Source of the DNA: Cohaesibacter marisflavi
Lineage (GTDB): Bacteria; Pseudomonadota; Alphaproteobacteria; Rhizobiales; Cohaesibacteraceae
Direction of reading: 5' to 3'
NCBI RefSeq assembly: GCF_900115225.1
Contig: NZ_FOVR01000002.1
Span: forward strand, 248,001 to 312,000
DNA length: 64,000 bases
The position numbers were made by a program, and so were the translations under genes. Shown here one piece after another: positions 35,030 through 44,175 of the stretch. Under the pieces are notes generated by a model. It was not told the origin of the DNA and searched no databases. It worked only from the letters and a program-made list of their open reading frames with translations. Position 1 is the stretch's first letter. Each line of letters starts with the position of its first letter.

Positions 35030-35560
35030 TTAGCCCTCCACAGCATCTTGTTGGTTGGCCAGCTCGTCGGTGCTCTTGGGACGGGTGAAGACAAGCCGTT
35101 TTGTTTCTTCTCCCGAACGCCACGAAAGGACCGTGTTTGAAAGAATGGAGATGGTGAGCAGGATCGAACCAGCTGGCACCGAAATGGTGACCCACGCATA
35201 GGAGAGACCGGAATCGCCGAATACGCGTTGCCAGTTGAGCATCGTCAGCTTGTAGCCTTCATAGGCCAGCACCAGAAGAAAGGCGATGAAAAGGAAAGCC
35301 AGCGCTGTTTCAATCAGGCGGCGCGCTGCGAAGGGAAACAGGCGGACCAGAAAGTCTACGCCCAGATGCACGCGCTCGCGCATGGCCCGGGTTGCCCCAA
35401 CAAAGCACAGCCAGATGAACAGCAGCTGCGCCAGATCCACCGACCAGATCAGCGGATGGCCAAAGAAGCGCATCACTGCCGCGATAAAGACCAGAAATGT
35501 GATCACGGCCAGCAGCACCGCGCCAACAAAAAATTCGATTTTTCCAAGAAACCCCGGCAT
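35030..35560 (-). CDS. dctQ: TRAP transporter small permease (DctQ), hexuronate cluster
   Basis: A 176-residue protein with four membrane helices (about residues 8-30, 42-62, 85-105 and 125-148). The conserved loop RERVHLGVDFLVRLFP follows helix 2. It ends 3 bp before the dctM start and so is tightly coupled to it. The last 30 residues form a charged cytoplasmic tail, longer than in the DctQ encoded at 17855. Confidence 0.9.
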   Translation of the reverse strand: MPGFLGKIEFFVGAVLLAVITFLVFIAAVMRFFGHPLIWSVDLAQLLFIWLCFVGATRAMRERVHLGVDFLVRLFPFAARRLIETALAFLFIAFLLVLAYEGYKLTMLNWQRVFGDSGLSYAWVTISVPAGSILLTISILSNTVLSWRSGEETKRLVFTRPKSTDELANQQDAVEG

Positions 35561-35738
35561 GACAGCCTCGCTTTTTGTTCATTCCTTCAAGACGGGGGAC
35601 GAAAGAATGATGCGGTTTATCGTTGAAGTGCGCAAGCCTTGGTGACCATCTCGCAGGTGAAAGTGTACGCTTGAGATTGGGCCGCGTTGGGCGAACTGCC
35701 GCAAGGGGGCTTGCGACAGTCCTGATGCATGCTATTGA

Positions 35739-36719
35739 TTATTCGGCGGCCATGGCGCGCAGTTTGTCGCGCAGGTCGCCATAGCCCAGATCGTCATAGA
35801 CCTTGGCGGTGGCTTCCTTGAAAGGCGTGACATCGACTTCGCGCACTTCGACGCCTTTTTCCTTCAGCTCTTTTTCGATGCCTTCGAAGGATTTGAGCGT
35901 GCCATAAGAGGCAATGTCACCTGCTTTGAGGGCTTCTTCGCGAAGAACGGTCTGAAGATCTGCAGGCAGGCTGTCGAACCACATGGCAGAAGTGACCATG
36001 CCGGTGATCAGGTTGATATGACCGGTCTTGGTGACATACTTGATGACCTCATCCAGCTTTGCGCCAACAATGGCGGGCAACTGGGCTTCGGCGGCATCAA
36101 TCACGTTGGACGACAGAGCCGAATAGACTTCACCCCATGGCATCGGGGTTGGCGTTGCGCCCATGGCGGCAATGGTGCCGGTCCAGACAGGGGCGCCCGG
36201 CGTCCGCATGCGGATGCCGTTGAGGTCTGCGGGAACGTTGATTTCCTTGTTGGTCAGCAGATGGCGCTCGCCCTGCCACCAGTTGAAAGAAAGGATCTGA
36301 TGACCGGAAGCGTCATGCAGTTTCTTGACCCATTCTTCAAACAGATCAGAGGTGACAACCTTGCGGATGCCTTCATAGCCAGACGCCAGGAAAGGAGCGC
36401 CAAGCACCCCCAGCTCTTTCTGGAAAACGGCGAGACGACCGCCGTCGACAATCACGGCCACCGGCGCACCGGCGCGGGCCTGTTCCAGCACGTCTTCATC
36501 AGGGCCGAGCTGGGAATTGGGGAACAGTTTGACTTCGATGCGGCCATCGGATGCGTCCAGAACACTGGCCTGGAAGGCTTCAAGGCCCTTATAGAGCGGA
36601 TCGCTGGTGGCCAGAGCAGTATTGATGCTCAGGGTATAGTCGGCAGCCATGGCTGCGGAGCCGAGAAGGCTGGCAACCGCGCCAGCCAGAATGGTTTTGC
36701 TAATAGCCGAAAATGACAT
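35739..36719 (-). CDS. dctP: TRAP transporter substrate-binding protein (DctP), hexuronate cluster
   Basis: A 326-residue periplasmic binding protein. The signal peptide ends at AMA-AD (about residue 25) and the mature start is DYTLSINTALATSDPLYKGLEAF (split). DctP motifs follow: KLFPNSQLGPDEDVLEQARAG near 72, the ligand-arginine segment GIRMRTPGAPVWTGTIAAMG near 170, and TPMPWGEVYSALSSNVIDAAEAQ near 192. ATG 36719 has a strong ribosome-binding site (GGGAGGA). It is encoded upstream of dctQM and downstream of the GntR regulator gene, so the set looks like one regulated transcript. Confidence 0.9.
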   Translation of the reverse strand: MSFSAISKTILAGAVASLLGSAAMAADYTLSINTALATSDPLYKGLEAFQASVLDASDGRIEVKLFPNSQLGPDEDVLEQARAGAPVAVIVDGGRLAVFQKELGVLGAPFLASGYEGIRKVVTSDLFEEWVKKLHDASGHQILSFNWWQGERHLLTNKEINVPADLNGIRMRTPGAPVWTGTIAAMGATPTPMPWGEVYSALSSNVIDAAEAQLPAIVGAKLDEVIKYVTKTGHINLITGMVTSAMWFDSLPADLQTVLREEALKAGDIASYGTLKSFEGIEKELKEKGVEVREVDVTPFKEATAKVYDDLGYGDLRDKLRAMAAE

Positions 36720-36748
36720 TTGTTCCTCCCAGTCATTGTCGATGGGGA

Positions 36749-37453
36749 TCAACCGTCCCCGGGTTCAAATAGTTCAGGTTTTTCTTGAGCGATCTGCGGC
36801 AGATCCTTCAGGATGCGCCGCAAGTGGGACCGCATGGCGGCCTCTGCCGCTGTAGCGTCGTGGACAGCAATCGCCGCAACGATGGCATTGTGCTGTTCCA
36901 GCAATTTCGCGGTATTATGCTCAACCAACGAGAGATAGCGGACACGGTCCATCTGCGCCTTCTGGCTTTGAACAACGGCCCAAGCGCCCATTTTGTGGGC
37001 CACCTCGGCCAAGGTCTGATGGAACAATTCATCCAGCGCGATGAAGGCATCCGGATCATCCGTCTCCACGGCCCGTTTTTGATGTTCGATCTGGTTTGCC
37101 AGCTCGCGGTCTACTGCCGCGTCATGGGTTTCCGCCACGAGACGCACAATGTCTGCTTCGATTGCCTCGCGCACAAAGCGGGCATCCATGACGGCGTTGG
37201 GGGAGATCTTTTTCACAAAGCTGCCCCGGTTGGGCAGGATATCGAGCAGACCGTCATTGGCCAGCTTGATAAAGGCCTCCCTTACTGGCTGGCGCGAAAC
37301 AGCAAAGGCAGTGGCCCATTCGGCCTCTGACATGCGGCTTCCCGGCGTCAGTTGGTTGCGGATGATTTGTTGGCGCAAAATCCCGTGAATCTGCGGTGCC
37401 ACCGGCAAACGCAAATCAATTTCCTGTTGCTCCAACCCATCAAGCAGCGACAT
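36749..37453 (-). CDS. GntR-family (FCD) regulator of the hexuronate cluster
   Basis: A 234-residue regulator. The winged helix spans about residues 18-85 (IHGILRQQIIRNQLTPGSRMSE, WATAFAVSRQPVREAFIKLANDGLL). The FCD ligand domain spans about 95-225, with histidines at LDELFHQTLAEVAHKMG (near 143) and MRSHLRRIL near the end that can bind a metal and ligand. It belongs to the UxuR/ExuR/FadR group. It is encoded upstream of the TRAP genes and divergent from uxuA, so it probably represses both directions and responds to a hexuronate or its catabolite. Confidence 0.88.
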   Translation of the reverse strand: MSLLDGLEQQEIDLRLPVAPQIHGILRQQIIRNQLTPGSRMSEAEWATAFAVSRQPVREAFIKLANDGLLDILPNRGSFVKKISPNAVMDARFVREAIEADIVRLVAETHDAAVDRELANQIEHQKRAVETDDPDAFIALDELFHQTLAEVAHKMGAWAVVQSQKAQMDRVRYLSLVEHNTAKLLEQHNAIVAAIAVHDATAAEAAMRSHLRRILKDLPQIAQEKPELFEPGDG

Positions 37454-37469
37454 AAGCTATCCTCCAATT

Positions 37470-37510
37470 GCTAACCACCATACCGGCATACCACCATACT
37501 TGTCAACCGG
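37470..37510. promoter_or_regulatory. Candidate operator between gntR and uxuA
   Basis: On the minus strand the repeated half-sites GGTATG-CC-GGTATGGTGG and AGTATGGTGG occur (plus strand ACCACCATAC twice, around 37475 and 37490). They are placed to control the divergent regulator/TRAP and uxuA transcripts. The spacing and symmetry are not clear enough to name the site. Confidence 0.4.
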
Positions 37511-37675
37511 CTTTGGCTGTGATAAAGATTGATATAACGCGGCAACAGAGCGCAGAGGCATTGGACCATATGCGCATTGCGGCCGGATAAATTGCACCGG
37601 AGGAACCGGTCATGCACCCTTGTCCTTGCGAATTCGGGCAGTCGGGCGCCAAGAACAACATACGGGAGACGGCAA

Positions 37676-38875
37676 ATGCGTCAGACGTGGCGGTGGTTCG
37701 GTCCTCAGGATCGAGTTGGGATTAAGGACATGCTTCAGGCCGGTGTGGAAGGGGTCGTCAGCGCCCTGCATCACATTCCAACCGGCGATATCTGGAGCCC
37801 CGAAGAAATTGCAGCGCGCCAACAGCTCATCGCTTGCAAGAAGGATGGCACACCTTCCGGTCTGGCATGGGAAGTTGTCGAAAGCCTGCCTGTTTCTGAA
37901 GACATCAAGCAGCAGATGGGCAACTGGCGCACCCATATCGAGAATTACAAGCAAAGCATGCAGCATCTGGCCGACGCCGGCATCAAGATCATTTGCTATA
38001 ATTTCATGCCGGTGCTGGATTGGACGCGAACGGATCTGACCTATCGTCTGCCGAGCGGCGCCACCTGCATGCGGTTCGATCTGATCGACTTCGCAGCCTT
38101 TGATCTGTTCATTCTGGAACGGGCCGGAGCGCACGAAGACTTCCCCGACGATGTGATCGAAGAAGCCAAAGGTCGCTTCGAGCGCCTTGATGATGCCGGG
38201 CGCGAGCTGTTGGTCGGATCAATCATTTATGGCCTACCCGGAGATGCCGAGGCACCTTCCATGGCAAATGTGCGGGCCAACCTTGCCCAGTATGACAATA
38301 TCTCCCAGGAGCAACTACGCAGCCATTTTGTTGCCTTTCTGGAAGAAGTGGCTCCAGTGGCCCAAACCCTTGGCATGCGCCTTTGCTGCCACCCGGATGA
38401 TCCTCCGTTCGGACTTCTGGGCCTGCCACGCATCATGTCCACTGAGGCGGACTACAAATATATGATGGATGCGGTCGATATTCCTGCCAATGGCATCACG
38501 CTTTGCTCCGGCTCACTGGGGGCGCGCCCGGATAATGATCTGCCCGGCATGATGAAACGCCTTGGTGATCGGGTTCATTTCCTGCATTTGCGCAACGTGG
38601 CTCTGGAAAGTGACGCGATCAAGGGCTCCTTTTATGAATCGGAACATCTGGGCGGACATGTGAACATGGTTGCCCTCATGCAAGCGGCGCTGGATGAAGA
38701 GGCAAGGCGCAAGGTGGAAGGCCGAGATGACTGGTCGATCCCCATGCGGCCTGACCATGGTCTCGATATTCTCGACGACCAGAAGCGCAAGGCCCAGCCG
38801 GGCTATCCTGCCATTGGCCGCTTGAAGGGGCTGGCCGAACTGCGCGGGATCATGGCAGCCCTTTTGTCTCTTTGA
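37676..38875 (+). CDS. uxuA: Mannonate dehydratase (UxuA)
   Basis: A 399-residue TIM-barrel enzyme that dehydrates D-mannonate to 2-keto-3-deoxygluconate. UxuA marks are MRQTWRWFGPQDRVGI at the start, ALHHIPTGDIW near 25, YNFMPVLDWTRTDL near 110, and the metal-binding segments RLCCHPDDPPFGLLGLPRIM near 240, FLHLRNV near 302 and the terminal MRPDHG near 358. The frame is open for 33 codons upstream, but ATG 37676 has GGGAGAC and begins the true N-terminus. Length fits E. coli UxuA (about 394). KDG kinase and aldolase genes are not in the window, so the pathway must be completed elsewhere. Confidence 0.93.
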   Translation: MRQTWRWFGPQDRVGIKDMLQAGVEGVVSALHHIPTGDIWSPEEIAARQQLIACKKDGTPSGLAWEVVESLPVSEDIKQQMGNWRTHIENYKQSMQHLADAGIKIICYNFMPVLDWTRTDLTYRLPSGATCMRFDLIDFAAFDLFILERAGAHEDFPDDVIEEAKGRFERLDDAGRELLVGSIIYGLPGDAEAPSMANVRANLAQYDNISQEQLRSHFVAFLEEVAPVAQTLGMRLCCHPDDPPFGLLGLPRIMSTEADYKYMMDAVDIPANGITLCSGSLGARPDNDLPGMMKRLGDRVHFLHLRNVALESDAIKGSFYESEHLGGHVNMVALMQAALDEEARRKVEGRDDWSIPMRPDHGLDILDDQKRKAQPGYPAIGRLKGLAELRGIMAALLSL

Positions 38876-38923
38876 CGGCAAAACAGACAAATTTATCAAC
38901 ACGATAAAATTGGAAAGCAAACT

Positions 38924-38954
38924 GGGTCGGCAAACTGCCGGCCCTTCTTTTTCG
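38924..38954 (+). terminator. Rho-independent terminator after uxuA
   Basis: The stem GGGTCGGC / GCCGGCCC (one G-T pair) has the loop AAACT and is followed by TTCTTTTTC. Confidence 0.8.
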
Positions 38955-39081
38955 TCCCTGCTACAAGCAAGACCGCCGACGGCAAGGCGATATCCGTACT
39001 AGCCCTGTTGACACCGGCTTGTCACCTGAGGTCTGTTATTTATCATATTAATAAGCAAGGCAGCCAGCCAGAAGGAACAGT

Positions 39082-40263
39082 GTGGTGACACCCGTCGAAA
39101 ATATTGAGCATCTCGAGATCGAGCATCTAGAGGTCGGATTTGATATTCCAGCCCGACCAGGCATGAAGGAAGCCGATATTCAAACCCCGTGTCTTGTTCT
39201 TGATCTTGATGCATTGGAACGGAATATTGCCAAGATGGGGGCCTATATCAAGGCCCATGGCATGCGCCACCGCTTGCATGGCAAGATGCATAAATCAGTC
39301 GATATTGCATTGCTGCAAATGGAAATGGGCGGCGCTTGTGGCGTCTGTTGCCAGAAGGTTTCCGAGGCGGAAGTCTTTGCCCGTGGCGGTATTTCCGATG
39401 TTCTCATCTCCAATCAGGTGCGCGATCCACACAAGATAGATCGCCTTGCCAGCTTGCCCAAACTGGGGGCGCGCACGATTGTGTGTGTTGATGCTCTGGA
39501 AAATATTGACGAGCTTTCCGAAGCCGCCCGCGCCCATGAAACAGAAATCGAATGTCTGGTCGAGGTCGATTGCGGGGCAGGGCGCTGCGGTGTCTCAACT
39601 CCTCAGGAAGTCCTGATCTTGGCCAAGGCCATTAACAAGGCTTATGGACTTAAATTCTCCGGTCTGCAAGCCTATCAGGGATCCATGCAGCATCTGCCTG
39701 CTTATGCCGACCGCAAGGCCAAGATCGATGCTGCCGTTCTTCTGGTCAAGGACTGTCTGGCGCTGCTGGACGAAGAAGGGCTGGGCTGTGATATTGTCGG
39801 TGGCGGCGGAACTGGCTCCTACTATTTCGAATCCACTTCCGGTGTCTACAACGAATTGCAATGCGGCTCCTATGCCTTCATGGATGCGGACTACGGGCGC
39901 ATTCTTGATGAAGATGGCAAGCGCATCGATGAGGACGAATGGGAGAATGCCCTGTTCCTGCTGACATCCGTGATGAGCCATGTGAAGGCAGACCGTGCCA
40001 TCGTGGACGCGGGCCTTAAGGTACAGTCTGTCGATAGCGGCCTACCGGTCGTTTATGGGCGGGATGATGTGACCTATCTGGAATGCTCTGATGAACATGG
40101 AACCATCGCCGACCCTGACGGTGTTCTAAAAATCAACGAAAAGCTGCGCCTTGTGCCGGGTCACTGCGATCCGACCTGCAATATTCATGACTATTATGTG
40201 GGCGTGCGCAAAGGGGTGGTCGAATGCCTCTGGCCGGTGTCTGCCCGCGGAAAGGCCTATTAG
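39082..40263 (+). CDS. D-threonine aldolase-fold PLP enzyme, probable 3-hydroxy-D-aspartate / beta-hydroxyaspartate aldolase
   Basis: A 393-residue fold-type III (alanine-racemase-like) PLP enzyme. The PLP lysine lies in RHRLHGKMHKSVDIA (near residue 62), the phosphate-binding segment is GGGGTGSYYFES (near 238), and the C-terminal metal ligands His and Cys are in LRLVPGHCDPTCNIHDYYVG (near 358). EVDCGAGRCGV and GSYAFMDADYGRILDEDG also match, from memory, the BhcC beta-hydroxyaspartate aldolases of Paracoccus, which split the substrate into glycine and glyoxylate. The other bhc genes are absent here. GTG start with GAAGGA. It is encoded convergently with the sigma-54 activator; its relation to that regulon is unknown. 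D-serine dehydratase is a less likely alternative. Confidence 0.8.
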   Translation: MVTPVENIEHLEIEHLEVGFDIPARPGMKEADIQTPCLVLDLDALERNIAKMGAYIKAHGMRHRLHGKMHKSVDIALLQMEMGGACGVCCQKVSEAEVFARGGISDVLISNQVRDPHKIDRLASLPKLGARTIVCVDALENIDELSEAARAHETEIECLVEVDCGAGRCGVSTPQEVLILAKAINKAYGLKFSGLQAYQGSMQHLPAYADRKAKIDAAVLLVKDCLALLDEEGLGCDIVGGGGTGSYYFESTSGVYNELQCGSYAFMDADYGRILDEDGKRIDEDEWENALFLLTSVMSHVKADRAIVDAGLKVQSVDSGLPVVYGRDDVTYLECSDEHGTIADPDGVLKINEKLRLVPGHCDPTCNIHDYYVGVRKGVVECLWPVSARGKAY

Positions 40264-40302
40264 GCAAGACGAATCGGGCCACAAAATAGCAAATGGGCGA
40301 GC

Positions 40303-40323
40303 GGCCCCATGCCTAATGGGGCA
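40303..40323. terminator. Hairpin between convergent genes
   Basis: GCCCCAT / ATGGGGC with the loop GCCTA spans the stop codon of the sigma-54 activator gene. There is no strong T-run. Confidence 0.45.
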
Positions 40324-42226
40324 CGATGCCTTGTGGTTTGCTGTCCTTGCCAAGCCAGCGCTTGACGGTGTTGCGGTCTATCGAGAGACGCTGCGCCGTC
40401 TTGCTGATATTGTAATTCTCCTGCTTGAAAATCTGGTTCACCTTCGCGGCAATCATCTCGTCAAGGGTCGAGCCCTCCAACAGACTTTCGGATGCCGTGC
40501 CATCGCTCGATATCCGCCCCATATGATGGGTTTCCGAAGAGAGGAGCGGCGTGTCGAAATCATGCAGGCTTTGCAGCGTGGCAAACTTCTCGGCGCAATT
40601 CTCAAGCTCGCGTACATTGCCCGGCCAGCTATGGTGTCGCAATTCCTTTAGCAATTTGCCAGACAGCGGCGGCACCGGAATAGATTGCAAATGGCAGGCC
40701 TTTTCCAGAAAACGGGTGAAGAGCAGCTCCGGATCTCCCTTCCGGTCGCGTAGAGGGGGAATTTTAAGATCCAGCACATTGAGGCGATAGAACAAATCGG
40801 CCCGCAACCGCCCCGCCTTGATGGCTTCAAGCGGGTTCTTGTTGGTTGCGGCAATGATGCGCACCTTGATCGGGATGACCTTATTGTCGCCGATTCGCAT
40901 GATTTCGCCCGTTTGCAAAGCGCGCAACAGCTTGGCCTGCAGAAAGACATCCATTTCGGTCAATTCATCAAGGAACAATGTGCCTTCATGGGCCAGCTCG
41001 AACAGGCCGATTTTGCCGGCACGGGACGCTCCGGTGAAGGCCCCCGGCGCATAACCGAACAACTCGCTTTCCAGCAGGTTGCCGGGCAAGGCGGCGCAGT
41101 TCACGGCAACAAAGGGGCCGTTTGAAAGCGCCCCCGCATTATGGATCGACTGGGCAAACAGCTCCTTGCCGGTCCCCGTTTCACCCACAATCATGATGTT
41201 GCTGGCTGTGCGGCTATAAAGCTGAGCCATCTCCACCAAACGCTTCATCTCCTGACAATGATAGATGATATGCTCGAAGGTATATTTGGCGTAAAAGCCG
41301 CTTTCGCTCAGTTTCTTGCGGATCAGGTTGCCTGCATCCTGAATTTTCTGCACCGGCTGGAAGAGAATGACCGAGGCATTGTCGGAAAGCTTCTCCGATG
41401 AGACGGGGATATGATCCAAAGCCAGCTTGTCGTCATGACAGGTTACGATCATGTTTCGGGCATGGGCTTTCTTGCGGAAGGCCTTGCTGAGTTCGGGCGT
41501 ATTGAAGAAACCGGCAATATTGGATCCAAGCAGATCATCGCGCTCCTGTCCCAATATCGTGCAGCCCTGTCTGTTGATCTCGTCGATCTGGCCTTCACTA
41601 TTGACAAGAACAGCGCCATCCCGCGTGCAGTCGAGCACGGCCTCGAGCTTCTTCTCAGCCAGAAAATAGCGGTTCAGATTTTTATAGACGAGCATGGCGC
41701 GCTCAAAGGCATCGACGATGGTTTCCATGCTGGATTCGATCAGATAGGCGTTGAGCCCCTTGGATTTGGCCCACTGGAAGGCAACGGCGTCGCCGATCAC
41801 CACATCCGGATTCCAATGCACCAGCGTATCCATCCGCTCCTGAAAGCTCTCCTTCTCGCGCAATTCGAACGAGCGATAATTGCGCGATAGAATGGTGCAA
41901 ATGGGGGAAACAAGATTGATGAGGGGGGCAAAGCCAACAATTCCCACCCGGCTCGTCTCTGTTGTTTCCTTATAGACAAAGGCAAGTGTGCGCTGCACCG
42001 AGGCCTCCACCTCGATCACCTCGACATCAAGCGAACGGCGAATGAGGCGCGCGGTGCCCCCGCGGCTGATGATGATCTTGGCTCCGTCATCAAGCGCGCG
42101 CTTGGCTGCTTTCACGCCCTGATGCAAATCGCCCAGATAGGCCTTGGCCGGGTAATTGGATGTATCGATGATGCTCTGCGCCTTGATGCGGATCTGCTCA
42201 AAAGGCGCGATAAACGCAATAACCAT
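40313..42226 (-). CDS. PrpR-type sigma-54-dependent transcriptional activator
   Basis: A 637-residue activator. Residues 1-185 form a PrpR_N-like sensor domain ([19 protein letters not shown] and [18 protein letters not shown]). Residues 190-290 form a PAS domain. Residues 320-545 are the AAA+ core with Walker A GETGTGKE (348-355), the sigma-54 contact loop GAFTGA (395-400), the Walker B segment [12 protein letters not shown] and the arginine-finger region [11 protein letters not shown]. The C-terminus has a Fis-type helix-turn-helix ([19 protein letters not shown]). ATG 42226 with GGGGGAG is chosen over an upstream start without family similarity. It is divergent from the dpp-type operon, whose -24/-12 promoter it should activate. 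Family precedent is PrpR sensing 2-methylcitrate; the effector here is unknown. Confidence 0.9.
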   Translation of the reverse strand: MVIAFIAPFEQIRIKAQSIIDTSNYPAKAYLGDLHQGVKAAKRALDDGAKIIISRGGTARLIRRSLDVEVIEVEASVQRTLAFVYKETTETSRVGIVGFAPLINLVSPICTILSRNYRSFELREKESFQERMDTLVHWNPDVVIGDAVAFQWAKSKGLNAYLIESSMETIVDAFERAMLVYKNLNRYFLAEKKLEAVLDCTRDGAVLVNSEGQIDEINRQGCTILGQERDDLLGSNIAGFFNTPELSKAFRKKAHARNMIVTCHDDKLALDHIPVSSEKLSDNASVILFQPVQKIQDAGNLIRKKLSESGFYAKYTFEHIIYHCQEMKRLVEMAQLYSRTASNIMIVGETGTGKELFAQSIHNAGALSNGPFVAVNCAALPGNLLESELFGYAPGAFTGASRAGKIGLFELAHEGTLFLDELTEMDVFLQAKLLRALQTGEIMRIGDNKVIPIKVRIIAATNKNPLEAIKAGRLRADLFYRLNVLDLKIPPLRDRKGDPELLFTRFLEKACHLQSIPVPPLSGKLLKELRHHSWPGNVRELENCAEKFATLQSLHDFDTPLLSSETHHMGRISSDGTASESLLEGSTLDEMIAAKVNQIFKQENYNISKTAQRLSIDRNTVKRWLGKDSKPQGIVPH

Positions 42227-42292
42227 GACCTGATCTCCCCCTCTGGTCGCAAGCAAGTATGCGGGCGGAGGGGCGAAATTGCAACGAACTGC

Positions 42293-42342
42293 TGATGCGA
42301 TATGCATCAACAATTAGTGCAAACCACCACAGCTACGCATCA
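42293..42342. promoter_or_regulatory. Candidate upstream activator sequence
   Basis: The perfect dyad TGATGC-N5-GCATCA (42293-42309) is accompanied by a further half-site GCATCA at 42337-42342. It is centred about 96 bp upstream of the -24 element, the usual distance for sigma-54 activators, and lies between the activator gene and its presumed target operon. Confidence 0.6.
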
Positions 42343-42396
42343 GGCTATCTTCTTAGTTTCAGAAAAAAGAAACTTATTTTCAATCGGTTAGGCGAG

Positions 42397-42412
42397 TGGC
42401 ACGCGAATTGCA
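42397..42412 (+). promoter_or_regulatory. Sigma-54 (-24/-12) promoter
   Basis: TGGCACG-CGAA-TTGCA matches the RpoN consensus TGGCACG-N4-TTGCW at every defined position, with the correct GG-to-GC spacing. Transcription should begin near 42423-42425, leaving about 57 bp before the binding-protein gene. Confidence 0.85.
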
Positions 42413-42480
42413 AAAATTTCGTTAAGGCGCACCAAGAACGTCATTGCTTTTACGAAGTTGAAATGAGAGGAGACAACTAC

Positions 42481-44100
42481 ATGAAAAAGGATCTTTTCAA
42501 AGTCCTTTTGCTCGGGCTTACAGTGCTCGGGCTGACACCGCTACAAAGCGGCCAGGCATCGGCCGAAGATGGTCAGGTGCTCAATATTGCCCACCCCGTT
42601 TTACAGCAGAACTGGTCGCCCCTTCAGGGAGGAGGACACGCGGCACGCTGGCAATCTCTTAGCTGGGCTGCCCCAATGTATTTCGACAAGGACGGCAAGC
42701 TGACCCCTTACGTTCTTTCAAGTGTTGAGTCCGATGACAGCTATGTCAATTGGACCCTGCATGTCAATCCCGATGCAGTCTGGTCTGACGGCTCCAAGAT
42801 CACGGCCGAAGATGTGGTCGGCACATGGAATCTGTCCGCCCGTCCGGCAACCAAGCACGCCCGCGTTAACCTGTTCCTTGGTGGCGTTGAAGGCTTCAAC
42901 GACGTGGTCGTCGGCAAAGCAAAAGACATGACGGGATTGTCCGTCACCGATGACGCAACGGTGAGCGTCAAGCTCGCAAGCGCCGACCCGATCTTTGACC
43001 AGAAAATCGCAACGGCGCTGATCGCACCGGTGAAGATTTCTCAGGCTGAAGACGAGAATGGCAATGAAAAGTCCGATTGGTGGATGCCTCAGAATGGCGT
43101 CGTTGTCTCCGGTCCTTTCATGCCGGAAACCATGGACCTTGACCAGGGTGTTCTGACACTCGTACCGAACCCGAACTTTTTTGGTCCGAAACCAAAGCTT
43201 GAAAAAATCGTCCTGACCACTGTGGCTGATGCCAGCACAGCAACCCTGATGCTCAAACGCGGTACCATGGATGCTCATACCGAGCTCATCACGCCGACGA
43301 TCATTCAGGACCTTGGACCTGACTTCCTTGGTGGCCCTGCGCTTGCCAAAGGCCAGCAGTTCTGGATCAATATCAAAAAGCCACCAATGGACGATATTAA
43401 CGTCCGAAAAGCTCTGATCATGTCCATCAATCCTGATGAACTCGCTCTTGCAGCTTTCCCCGATGGCCCCTTCACCGCTGCATCCCAGATCCTTAACAAG
43501 GTTCCCGGTGTGGATCCGGACTTCAAGAAATATCCATATGATCCCGAAGCTGCCAAGGCTGCCCTTGCTGCCTCAAAATACAAAGATGCCAACCGCCTGC
43601 CAAAAATCATGTTTGTCGGTATTTCTACCCCGACCCATGAAGCCGCTGCCCAGTATATCGCTGAACAATGGCGCAAAACACTTGGCATTCAGGGCATTGA
43701 AATGAAACCTGCCATCGAAACCTATTCCGGCCCTGACCAGAAGAGCGTTCAGATCTTCCGTGACGATGTCGGCACGCGGGTTCCTGATGCGGTTTCCTAC
43801 CTGATGGGCTCGATCTATTCGAAGTCCGGTAACGCCCGCAACAAGCTGGGTAGTTACAAAAACGACAAGATTGATGCCCTACTCGAAGAAGCATCCGTCA
43901 AGGGTGTGAAAGACCCGGACCGCATCAAACTTGCACAGGAAGCACAGCGTCTCTTCCGTGAAGACTGGACCTACATTCCTTACTACTACGACGTGATGTC
44001 GAAATGGGCCATGCCATGGGTCATGAATTTCGACAAGAACGATGACTGGCAGGTCATCGAGCCTTGGAATGTAACCATCGACGAAGCAAAACGTCCGTAA
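42481..44100 (+). CDS. Oligopeptide/dipeptide-type ABC substrate-binding protein (SBP_bac_5)
   Basis: A 539-residue periplasmic protein with a signal peptide (about residues 1-26, SGQASA-ED). Family 5 marks are the TLHVNPDAVWSDGSKITAEDVVGTW segment (split, near 95), NPNFFGPKPKLEKIV near 225, and DDINVRKALIMSINPDELA near 305. The family binds peptides, nickel, opines or oligosaccharides, so the name does not fix the ligand. The sialidase-like, acid-sugar kinase and lyase genes downstream suggest a glycoside or sugar-acid conjugate. ATG 42481 follows GAGGAG. It is the first gene of the sigma-54-controlled operon. Confidence 0.88.
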   Translation: MKKDLFKVLLLGLTVLGLTPLQSGQASAEDGQVLNIAHPVLQQNWSPLQGGGHAARWQSLSWAAPMYFDKDGKLTPYVLSSVESDDSYVNWTLHVNPDAVWSDGSKITAEDVVGTWNLSARPATKHARVNLFLGGVEGFNDVVVGKAKDMTGLSVTDDATVSVKLASADPIFDQKIATALIAPVKISQAEDENGNEKSDWWMPQNGVVVSGPFMPETMDLDQGVLTLVPNPNFFGPKPKLEKIVLTTVADASTATLMLKRGTMDAHTELITPTIIQDLGPDFLGGPALAKGQQFWINIKKPPMDDINVRKALIMSINPDELALAAFPDGPFTAASQILNKVPGVDPDFKKYPYDPEAAKAALAASKYKDANRLPKIMFVGISTPTHEAAAQYIAEQWRKTLGIQGIEMKPAIETYSGPDQKSVQIFRDDVGTRVPDAVSYLMGSIYSKSGNARNKLGSYKNDKIDALLEEASVKGVKDPDRIKLAQEAQRLFREDWTYIPYYYDVMSKWAMPWVMNFDKNDDWQVIEPWNVTIDEAKRP

Positions 44101-44175
44101 GGACGGCGAACCTGGACGGGTCGTGGTGGTCTCACTTCCCGTCCTTTTTTCCCGAATTCGCAAGGATGACTTGAT

